A DNA stretch of 60,000 nt from Symsagittifera roscoffensis (lineage: Eukaryota; Xenacoelomorpha; Acoela; Convolutidae): assembly GCF_963678635.1 (NCBI RefSeq), contig NC_087063.1, positions 26,161,649 through 26,221,648 on the forward strand, written 5' to 3'. The translations under genes were made by a program, and so were the position numbers. Positions within the stretch are counted from its first letter, which is position 1. The number at the start of each line of letters is the position of its first letter. Of this stretch, positions 51,636 through 60,000 are shown in pieces. The notes under the pieces are model-generated. The model saw only the letters and a list, made by a program, of their open reading frames with translations. It did no database searches and was not told the DNA's origin.

Positions 51636-53624
51636 ATCGCCCTATCTAATTTTCTGTTTTTTTTTTGTGGCAAGTATCGAAAGTAGTTTCAAAAATTCAT
51701 CTGAAATCCAGAAAATTACGATTGACTTGTAAAAACCATGAGATTTGAGGCGTATCATAGTAGAAAAAAGATTGAAAGCCCTCTTTAGGGGGAATTTTTA
51801 AACTCATAACTCCTAGGCATTTTTACAGCTGTTTTTATCTCTCCAGGGGCGAGCGTCATTTTCGTCATATTTAGGGCAAAATATTTCCAGATGTATGCCA
51901 CTCAAACTCTTCGCGTTATCAGCCGCATAATAGCAAAAAAATGGGCTATGTAGCAGTATTTAGAAAACCGCGTCTTTGTAACATTCGCCCGGAAGATACA
52001 TATCGACGGAAAATAAAACTAAGTCCTAAGACGACTGGCTAACGTCTAAACAGAGCTTTATATGCTTTTCACCGTCTCTACCAAGCCAGTACTTTTGGTG
52101 GTCTTTTCTAACATCGGGTCGACAAAAACGTTACTGCTTTCGGCTTCGGTCAAAACACTCAAATTAACTTAATTACATGCAGAAATAGTGAGCTCATGGC
52201 TGAGTCTCAGTATCCCCAGACCACGAGGTCACTCCTAAAAACAGGGCTACTACTATTTATTATATTACTATTGTTTTTGTTCAGTAGATAAAAATCATCA
52301 TCTCCATCGAAGATGGATCAACCCTTTCCCCCCAGCTCCTAGCTTCTCATCCTTATCAAAATGAAGCCAGTTGTTAATTAAATTCAAATCAGGACATGAC
52401 AAGAAGCTAAAAGTCTATATAAAAGAATAAAAGTCTCAGTTCCGAAACCCTTCCGGATTCTTGAATCCACTGAATCAAGCTCGCTAATCTTGATTTCTTC
52501 TTAATCCGGAAGGCTGTTCTCCACCCTTCACCGTTGTCTGCAACGGCCTTGCAACTATTGTAGTGACACAATAGTTGCAACTCGGAGTGCTCTCTGTTAA
52601 CTCCGCGATTTGTTGTCGTTTTTTCTCACAATTTCCGTGCTTCTCGTGATCGCAGCTAATGTTTTTCTGTTGTTTTCTAGCTTTTTTGCCAAAATGGCCG
52701 TTTCTGACGTTTCTCAGAAATGTTACGTAATCACTTCGAAAATTTAAAAATCAGTAATTTCCGAATCCTTTAACCTTCACGTTTTGTTCAATCGTTCAAA
52801 TAACGTTCTTAATTCCTAATAATCACCAATCCGGAAGGCTCGCTGCTAAAAATTCGAATTCTGCAGAGATTGCATTTTGGCCATTCTGGTCGAATGTCAC
52901 ATACTCGCCGGACAGTCCGGTCAATGTCCTCATTGAATCACGCAATGTTCGTAAAATAGATACAGTGTCATCGAACAGAATTTACAAAATGCACGAAATT
53001 ACCTTTTTCCACGTCACATCGACTCACTGCAGAACACAAATGGCATCATACTACATCACTATAGCCTTCAAATTCTTTCATCAATCTGCACATTGAGAAT
53101 ATGACTTAAGATAAAACATATTTTCTGACTTCCAGTGTCAATGTCCCGATTAAAACTTTTTCTATTAGATTTAAAAGGTGTTGGCTTGCAGGACAGTCCT
53201 GCCAACCAACAAGCTAAAATTTTCCTACTATGCTTCTCACTTCGGAAATCTTGCTTGTTATTGTCCTGAATATTAAAACTAAGAAACTCTGTGGTTAGCA
53301 AGAACAATGAAATAATCTCCCTCTTCGAGAGATTACTCAAGCCTTCCATGTCACCACAAAGTGATCGGTTCTCCTAGCTGATTAAAAACAGTCATGCAGG
53401 CTGGAATAATTAAATATACTCCTTCACTTAAGCCTTTCTAAATAAATAGTAAGTCAGTGTCTCTAAAGCCACTCGACTAAAATCAAAATGCAAATTTATA
53501 AATGCAACAATTTCAAAACTCAACTAAATGTTTCAGTTTTCAATTACAACTTGGTTGCTTGGTTTCTCACTTGAGTTTTTTCACACACATAAAACAATTC
53601 TGAGTTTTAACTTTTTCTTCATCA
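51636..53624. other. Region upstream of the XRN1 start codon
   Basis: About 2 kb with no supported coding exon. It must hold the XRN1 5' UTR and promoter, but no clear TATA box or initiator stands out by eye. The right half may be the 3' LTR of retrotransposon B, which would place an LTR promoter upstream of XRN1 in the same direction. Confidence 0.4.
52549..52580. other. Perfect 13-bp stem hairpin upstream of XRN1
   Basis: TTGCAACTATTGT pairs exactly with ACAATAGTTGCAA across a 6-nt loop (AGTGAC). It lies in a zone with the repeated AATCCGGAAGG (52503, 52828) and its complement at 52450. It could be part of the LTR of retrotransposon B or an upstream element of XRN1. Confidence 0.6.
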
Positions 53625-53646
53625 CTCCTTTGTTTTCTTCTTTTTT
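53625..53646 (-). other. Possible polypurine tract of retrotransposon B
   Basis: The minus strand is a 22-base nearly pure purine run ending GGAG, followed at once by TG, as expected just before a 3' LTR that would start at 53624. Without the 5' LTR this cannot be confirmed. A 9-bp perfect stem (53653-53661 with 53666-53674) sits next to it. Confidence 0.3.
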
Positions 53647-53721
53647 CGTCGTTTAGAAGTTCTAAAACTTCTAAATTCTTCTTATTTCGTCTCTTTTTGC
53701 ATCTTGTTTTTCGGTCACTCA

Positions 53722-55060
53722 TCAAGGTTCCATTTCTTCCTCCTGAGATACTGACTCTGCACTCTCAGTTTCCGTATCCTGCAACACGTCGTTAGCTATC
53801 CTGACGCTGCTGGAAGCCGTCCTCCAACACTTCTGCTCTTCTACCCTCTGTTTGCAACAAGGTAGGGGATCCACGTTAGATTCTCTGTTCCTGCAGAAGC
53901 TGTTGTGGAGACACAACGTCACGTTTCTCTCCAAATCTTCTTTCAGCATCTCTGCTTTCTCCTTTCCACTACGTTCACTTGTCCTGGAAATTCTTTTCAC
54001 AGCGGTGGTCACTGCATTCCGACGAGTCACGAGAGCTCGCTTAAAAGCTCGTGCTCCAATGTCCAGCTAATATCCACTGTACACTCTGCCATGCTTCGAC
54101 ATATGCTTCTTCGCATACTCGTACAAACATGCAGTCATGTTAGCTCTGAGCCATGGCCTCAATCGTTTCCTCGCCCATATCTTCTTCACTCCCATCGGAA
54201 TGTTTAGAATTTTGCACATTGTCTCAAAAAGATCTAAATCTTTTAGACAATCTAACTTCCGTTACTGTTCTCTCGTCGGTGCCTCCTGTTTATTGTTTGA
54301 CTCATTTCTCGAGGCGTCAAGAGCTCCATCGGGGACTGCCCACGAGGAATATCCCTTGCAGGTATCACTTTCTCTACGGCCGTTGTCAACGCCATCTGCT
54401 CCGATCGCTCTTTGTATTCCTGCCTTAAGCGCTCAATCTCTTGACCCTGCTTTTTTTGCAGTCTTCAAACAACCTTCTCCACATGTCCCGATCTTCCTCC
54501 ATCTGGAGCATGCTTCTGGTCATCTCGTCCAGCTCCTTCTTCGTACTTTTCAGTTCATCGTTCATCTCATCCAGATCTTGCATGGTTTGGTTCGTCTGAA
54601 TTTTCTGTTCTACTTTCCCCCTTTTTGGTGGCACAGCTGTCTCAGTGGTAACCAGACAAGATCGCCTCGCTGTTCATCTCCCGATGCATTCTCGTCAACC
54701 CAGGTTTGGGCTTGGAGGGCATAGGCATCTCACCTGGTTGGTAGGTCCTAGAACTTCCCAATCCAGGCTGATTCGCCAAGTCACTCCCTGAGAGAGCCCC
54801 GTTTCTCCACCTCATCACTCTCATGCTCGGGCGGTCTAGTACTCCTCTTTCTCCATATGCTGCCATCAACAGGACTTCCGTGGGGCGGTCCCCACGGTTG
54901 TCGTGCCCCAAGATGTTGATCAGGGCGGTCAGCACATGACTACCTCTGGGTCCTCCAGAGCGAAGTCTCGATCGATCAGCCGACGATAGATCGCATCTAT
55001 CATCGGTCCTACATATGCCTCTGCCAGGTCCATCAATTCATCCAAGTTGAAGTTATCCAT
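53722..55060 (-). pseudogene. Degenerate coiled-coil ORF at the 3' end of retrotransposon B
   Basis: Starts at 55060 with MDNFNLDELMDLAEAYVGPM and runs through at least four frame changes. Recognisable parts are a Gly/Pro-rich stretch (54935-54642), then a heptad-like Glu/Lys/Met coiled coil, LDEMNDELKSTKKELDEM (54634-54425), that continues in another frame past a 7-T run near 54451. Later come a basic segment, VTRRNAVTTAVKRISR (54030-53722), and an acidic end. I do not recognise the family. It could be an accessory ORF3, or a gag-like protein displaced downstream of pol; no cysteine knuckle is seen. Confidence 0.45.
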
Positions 55061-55450
55061 TCTATTCTTTCAAGTTTGATTCGGTTTTGATTCCAAGATT
55101 TTGACTCAAGTGAGTAATTAAATGGTCAATCAGGATCTAGAAAATAAGTCACAAATATCACACTTGTCAGTTTCACCTTAACATATATCGTTAAAATTTG
55201 CTTAAAAACAGTTCAGATAAAAAGATATTTATCCTAAAATTTATTAAAATCAATTGGTTTCTAAAATTTTGGAATTCGACCTAAGATTGGACAGTCCGAA
55301 CTTTGGATCTATTCCTAAGATCGTCATTTAGTTGTTCATGGTCACTAACCCCTACTTACCCATGATCTTAATAACCTAACACATAACATAACATAACATA
55401 ACACATAACATACAACTTAGTCTTTGGCCTAACACTCTCTCGCACATCAC
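55061..55450. other. Non-coding gap between macrodomain-like ORF and last ORF
   Basis: About 390 bp of AT-rich sequence with no supported reading frame. It contains a short tandem array of the five-base unit ATAAC with interruptions at about 55380-55418. It may be untranslated sequence of the retrotransposon. Confidence 0.5.
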
Positions 55451-56084
55451 TCAGCCTATACTTAAGTAATATTTCTTATGTAGATATACTTGTATGTTCG
55501 TATCAGAGAATATCACGTGTACAAGCGCGTACAATTCCCGGGGATGCAGTCTTCCTCTGTTTGGATCGTACACTGGAAGCGAGAGCTCTTTCACGTCCAT
55601 TTCCACAAGGAAGTCCCTCAGCCTCGTCAAGGACAAGACTAGGTTCTCTGGGTCCACGTGCTGCTTCTCCGTCGCCCTCGTTACCAAGAAGCATAGGTAT
55701 TTTCCCGGTATCTGCGACGCCGCCGGAGGTAAGGCTGCTACGCCCCCTATCCCTGGTCTTTGCTTCCAAAGGAATTCCACGTTTTTGTATTCTCTCTTAA
55801 AATCTGCCGCTAACGCTGTCCTAAAACTCATGTCTGCTGTGATTGCTATCGCACATGTTCTGTTTGTGAGTATGAAATCACTGTCTGTTAGTATTATGTT
55901 ACTTGAATATTCATTTTGTAAGTTAAAAAATGACTCAACTACCCTGCCTATGTCAGGTTTCCTAGGTTTTTCGCCTGTCTCTGCTTCTAAGTCTCCTGTT
56001 TCTCTTGCTATTCTTAATTTTTTTTATTATCAAGTTTTCAGTGTGGGTAAGTCCTACCTCCACTCCCCGGACAAAAATATCCAT
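55451..56084 (-). pseudogene. Macrodomain-like ORF downstream of pol, retrotransposon B
   Basis: About 210 codons begin at an ATG (56084) 15 bases after the pol TGA and in the same frame as pol, so the segment looks like a separated C-terminal extension of Pol. A one-base shift at the 8-T run 56018-56025 breaks it. The second half resembles a macrodomain, the ADP-ribose-binding fold: ITADMSFRTALAADFKREY for the first loop, RPGIGGVAALP, GKYLCFLVTRATEK, DPENLVLSLTRLRDFL, VKELSLPVYDP, then VIFSDTNIQVYL as last strand. The order and spacing match TARG1-like macrodomains. The glycine-rich GAG of loop 1 is RTA, and the Lys and Asp of the TARG1 active site are not seen, so catalysis is unlikely. The assignment is by eye. 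Confidence 0.55.
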
Positions 56085-56099
56085 CGACGTCCCCTTAGA

Positions 56100-58182
56100 T
56101 CACATACCGGGTATCAAGTCGAGGTTAGAAGCCGGAATGAGTAGTCGTCCTTCCTGGGCAGCCCAGGAAGGATCGTCTCGTTCGGTCTTGATGTATTTCA
56201 TGCTTTCACGATCTACATCTTGAATCGTGACACTGGTCTCCTCAGGATTCGAGGTCGTTTCATTCAGCCACTCTAAGACACGCAGGTTCGTCAAGTCTTG
56301 TTCGTATGACTGCTGTTGCTCGTCGTCGAATTCTACCTTGGGTTTTGACCAGTCGTCAACCCACTCATCGTCGTGATCATCGACTATGTCAATGTCTTGT
56401 GACACAGTTATTTCCTCTAGACCCACTACTTCCTCCACTATCTTCTTCAGATCTATCCTATCCACTACAAAGTCGTCACCGTAAGGATTGTATTTCTTTC
56501 TTGGTCTCGTCCCGTCCTTCTGACCAGTCTGTATCGTGAACGGAAGATCCGGTTCCAAGTTCTTGGGAACCTCTATCTGTTCGGGATCCTGCCAATCTTC
56601 CTCTGCGTAGGGTAAGGTTTCATCGTCCGCTTCGATCTGTTCGTTTGGATCCAGGTCCAGTGGTGTATCCGTACTTTCCTCTACGAATTCGTTTCCATCG
56701 TTCTTCTCCCTGGTGCCTTTTTCATTGACCTCACAAGCAGGATCCATCATTAGATAATCCTCTTCTTCCATGTCCGCAGGTATACACCAGTCTTCTGTCG
56801 ATGGATTGTGTGGCTTTATGTTCTCGTAGTGGGCGGCTCGGCCAGTACTCAGTCTATAAAAGCGTCCCTCCTGGTGGACCTCTGTAATCATGAAGGGTCC
56901 CCTCCACTTTTTTAGGAGCTTTTTCGTCCCTTTCGGTGGTATAACGTTCTGAAATACCCATACGTAGTCTCCCACCGAGTAAGCCTTTGCACCAGCTGCT
57001 TTCTTGTCGAATCTTTTCCTCTGCCTTGCCTGTGCCTGCTGAGTATTTCGTCTACACAAATCGTTCAACTCCTGTTGGCGTCTGATCACATCCCTCACGT
57101 AGACCTGTGGGGACGTTTTCTTTCCCTCATACTCTGGGTAGAAGAAGGTTAATGGTAATGACTTTTCGTGTCCAGTTAGCATCATGTGTGGACTGACTCC
57201 GGTGGTGGAGTGTTGCGTGCTGTTATATGCTCCCATCACCTGTGGAAGGTATCTGTCCCAATCGGTCATGTACCTGGAACAATATACTCTCAGCATCGAC
57301 ACTAACGTCCTGTTCAGTCTTTCTTTCCACTAAGCCGTTCGTCTGGGGGTGGTATGTCGTGGAGTGAGCTTGAGCGACCTGTGAGCGTCTCATAAGCTCT
57401 TTCGTAAGCTCTCCTACGAAAGCTGTTCCATTATCCGATTGAAACGTCATCGGACAACCATGTCTTGCTATCCACGTGTTGATCAGGTGGTCGCATGTCT
57501 CTTCCGCCGAGGCTCTTATGCAGGGCACGGCCTCTGCATACTTCGTAAAATGATCTATCATGACCAGCACCTGATTATAACCATTGTCTGTCATGCATAT
57601 CTTTTGGTGATCTATTTGCACCACCTCGTTGAACTCAGACGACTCGATCGATTGTAAAGGAAATCGCAACTTCCTTGGATCCTTGACCTGTTGGCATGAC
57701 AGACATGCTGTTACCCATTTCTCGCATGCCTTTTTCATCCCAGGCCACTCAAAGCGCTTCAGGATCCTCTGATATACTTTGTCGATCCCCTGATGGCCCA
57801 TCTGATCATGTGACCTGATTAGTAGTTCTGTCTGATAGAGTTGCGGTAAGATTATCGCGTTATACTTGTATAGGACTCTGTCTTCCTCTCTATTTTTGCA
57901 AGCCACGATCCCGTCCTTGTTCAAATATAACCTCCCTTCCTTCTGCATGAAGTATTGTCTCAGGACGCGATAACTATCTTCCTCGAGGTCCCCTGTATCC
58001 GGCGAACCATTCTCGAACCACCTTTTTAGGTTGCTTGTCATGCGATCATTTCTCTGCGCCCTTAGAAGGTCCGAGAGTCGGTATCTCGCCTTTATGTACG
58101 TCTTCATGACCCTCATCTGACTATTCAGCTCGTTGGGCTGGTGTGTGTCTTCTTCCATCTTAACGCACCAAATTTTCGCCAA
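56100..58182 (-). pseudogene. Integrase of retrotransposon B with one frameshift
   Basis: The zinc finger shows HDQMGHQGIDKVY and CLSCQQVK (HHCC). The DDE core shows VVQIDHQKI, FQSDNGTAFVG and HPQTNGLVERK, so all three catalytic acids are present. The frame breaks just after GLVERK near 57.31 kb and continues for 400 codons: GAYNSTQHSTTGVSPHMMLTG, a KLLKKWRGPFMITEV GPY/F-type motif, and a long acidic tail. The second frame stops at TGA 56102-56100. Integrase would join the cDNA to host DNA. Confidence 0.9.
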
Positions 58183-58206
58183 CGGCTGTGTTTCTTGTTT
58201 AAACGG

Positions 58207-59684
58207 CTAAAGATCAGTCCTGACTACCTCTTTCTGCGGCAACAGGCTTATCGAACGTTTCGATACCGCTATCGTCTCCAAGTCATCCACTGCGTTGTCA
58301 AAGACTCTTTCGCTTGGTATTAGGTAGCGATCACTGTCAGGATCCTGGTACACTTCTCTGTGCAGGTCCCTTGCCCGAGTTTCCACTAGTAGCGTGTGTA
58401 TCGCTAGTTCTGACAGTTCTGATCCCGAACTCGAGTTCCTGTCTGAATAGATGTCCATTCCTGAGATTCGGGAATCATCATCCGTCAAAGAGGTTGTGCT
58501 GGAGGCTGCACGCTCCTCCAGATCATGTCTGTGCCTTCTTCGCATCCATCTGAACTCTCCGGACAAAACCTTGTTCTCTCATCAGGAATCTTCTCGCCTA
58601 TCTCAGACTCCCCGGACAAATTTTCTTGTCCCGGGTGTTGATCTTGTGATCGCTGGTTCTTTTCATCATTCGTCTCCCCGGACAAATAGTCTTGCAGCAG
58701 ATTTTGTTCTACCTTTTTACCTCCCTTATCCTGCTCCACAAAGGTGACGGTTTTCTTTCGCTTGCTGCTCCCTTGTTCTCTCTGTCCGTAGGAATTACTG
58801 GTTAAAATCTCTTGGGGTATTGAGGATACTAGTTGCTGAACTATTGTCCTACAATCCCTCTCGTTCTCTTCGTGCTGTTGTCTGGACGGCATGATCTTCA
58901 CCGTCTCCCTGATTGTTATTGATGCCACTGCTGCTGTCCACTCGGGGTCATCTCTGGTCACTTCTCTTTCTAACAATCCACCCAGCATCCGCATCACTTG
59001 TGGTGTGACCTGCACCGTTTTATCCAATAATGAGAGGCTGTTTATGTTCATGCGAGAGAGTTCTTGTTGGACCAGGTTTGAACGCAGCAACAGATCCAAG
59101 GGGACCGGGTCCTCCTTGGATAGAATCCTTATCTCAGCTGCTTTCTCTACAGGTAACTCAGCATGCCCTGGAATACCAATATAACTCTGATCCATCGAGT
59201 AGGCTTTCAACCAGGATAACGCTCTGTTGTCCACGCGTAACTTGAAGGGAGCGCTCCCCAAGTATGCACGGTACTTTTCCACGAAGGTGACTACTGCAAA
59301 CATTTCTGCTTTTGGTGCGCCATATTTCATCTCTGTGTCACTCAAGACCTTGCTGCCGTATGCAATGGGACGGAGAACTGTTCTTCCGTTCCATTCTTGC
59401 TCTTGATGCAAGATTCCTGAGATGGCTACCACCGATGCGTCTGTGTCGAGAACATACATGCCCTTTTCTGTAGGCATGCCCAGCACTGGCGCTTCGCACA
59501 GTTCCCGCTTTATGTTCTCGAAAACAACCTGTGCCTCATCGTTCCATTCGAATTTTTTCCCTTGTTGCGCATCAGCTTCTGCATCGGATACACCTTGTCC
59601 GCATATCCTTTTATGAATTCTCGGTAGTAATTGGCAAACCCTAGGAAGCTCAGGAGCTGTGTGTCCGTTCTGGGGGCCTTCCAT
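58207..59684 (-). pseudogene. RNase H and linker, retrotransposon B
   Basis: After KFEWNDEAQVVFENIKREL the RNase H reads YVLDTDASVVAISGIL (Asp), PKAEMFAVVTFVEKYRAYL (Glu) and LRVDNRALSWLKAYS (Asp). A long charged linker with no recognised motif follows to 58485. A second frame, 58566-58207, continues an acidic Ser-rich stretch up to the integrase. Frames switch at the overlap. Confidence 0.85.
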
Positions 59685-59974
59685 GTCAACACTGCTTCCA
59701 CTGCTTCCGGGTCCGGCCTCACACCATGCCTATCCACCATTCTTCCTAGGTACTTAATCGAATCCCTAAGGATTTCACATTTCGATGGTTTGCACTTCAA
59801 TCCAGCTCTTTTGATGAGCCTATCAATGTGGTCTTCCAGGGTCGGTGTCGCTATGACTACGTCATCCACGTAACACATCACGAGATTCCCGTACTTCTTG
59901 GTCACTCTCGTCAAAGCCTGAGCCATCAGTCTTTGAAAAGTGGCCGTTTCATTTAAATGTTCTATCTCTGGCAA
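59510..59974 (-). pseudogene. Reverse transcriptase fragment, retrotransposon B
   Basis: Contains ETATFQRLMAQALTRV, CYVDDVVIATPTLEDHI (YVDD catalytic box at about 59872-59861), KPSKCEILRDSIKYLGRMVD and the thumb segment LLSFLGFANYYREFIKGYAD. The N-terminal fingers and first palm motif lie beyond 60000 or in another frame. A frameshift near 59.55 kb moves the reading into the RNase H frame. Confidence 0.9.
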
Positions 59975-60000
59975 AACCGGTTTGTCGGATTCTAGTTAAT

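Larger units (their letters stand above)
53722..60000 (-). mobile_element. Ty3/gypsy-type LTR retrotransposon B, 3' part, runs off the right edge
   Basis: On the minus strand it gives RT, RNase H and integrase, then a macrodomain-like segment and a further degenerate ORF. It differs clearly from element A in sequence and domain spacing. Its 5' part (gag, protease, 5' LTR) would lie beyond 60000, so the 3' LTR cannot be defined by comparison. It lies 2-8 kb upstream of the XRN1 start, in the same orientation. Frameshifts show decay, but the long intact stretches (400 codons at 57302-56100) suggest it is younger than its frame breaks imply. Confidence 0.88.

Noticed and set aside
54137-54724. 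195-codon plus-strand reading frame
   Set aside because: Antisense shadow of the coiled-coil ORF of retrotransposon B; no domain seen.
55494-56144. 216-codon plus-strand reading frame
   Set aside because: It is antisense to the macrodomain-like ORF, Ser/Leu-rich, with no recognisable motif; the minus strand carries the ordered motifs.

Overview
The window looks like nuclear DNA of an invertebrate animal. It carries one split protein gene with GT-AG introns, an intron-containing tRNA-Tyr(GUA), two Ty3/gypsy-type LTR retrotransposons, non-LTR retrotransposon relics, a FLYWCH/MULE transposon relic, and several families of short inverted-repeat elements. The non-coding DNA is very AT-rich. The phylum cannot be fixed from this sequence.

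The only clear host protein gene is XRN1, the cytoplasmic 5'-3' exoribonuclease, on the minus strand. Its start codon is at 51635. I could place 21 consecutive exons down to 952, all with compatible phases. They encode about 1011 residues: the whole catalytic core (CR1 and CR2) and the first accessory beta-rich domains. The C-terminal part lies beyond the left edge. About 3.0 kb of coding sequence is spread over about 50.7 kb. The introns are filled with repeats; intron 4 alone is 14.1 kb.

Region by region: 1-7.3 kb has exons 21-18, tRNA-derived and other interspersed repeats, and an hAT-type MITE with a perfect 8-bp target duplication. 7.3-20.7 kb holds exons 18-7, a LINE 3' end, and a FLYWCH/MULE element framed by arrays of a 12-bp motif. 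20.7-28 kb holds exons 6 and 5 and a tandem array of about 170 bp units. 28.5-35.6 kb is an LTR-bounded, frameshifted Ty3/gypsy element inside intron 4, in the same orientation as XRN1. 36-42 kb, still intron 4, has the tRNA-Tyr gene, two MITEs with 9-bp duplications, a long imperfect palindrome and a second tandem array. 42-51.6 kb has exons 4-1, another hAT-type MITE with a perfect duplication, and a LINE relic. 51.6-53.7 kb is the upstream region of XRN1. 53.7-60 kb is the 3' part of a second, unrelated Ty3/gypsy element, also on the minus strand and running off the right edge.

The most unusual item is in this second element. Directly after the pol stop codon, and in the same reading frame, lies a segment of about 210 codons whose middle and end resemble a macrodomain (ADP-ribose-binding fold, TARG1-like), but without the residues that TARG1-type enzymes use for catalysis. 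It is followed by a further degenerate coiled-coil ORF. The macrodomain assignment is by eye and needs a profile or structure search.
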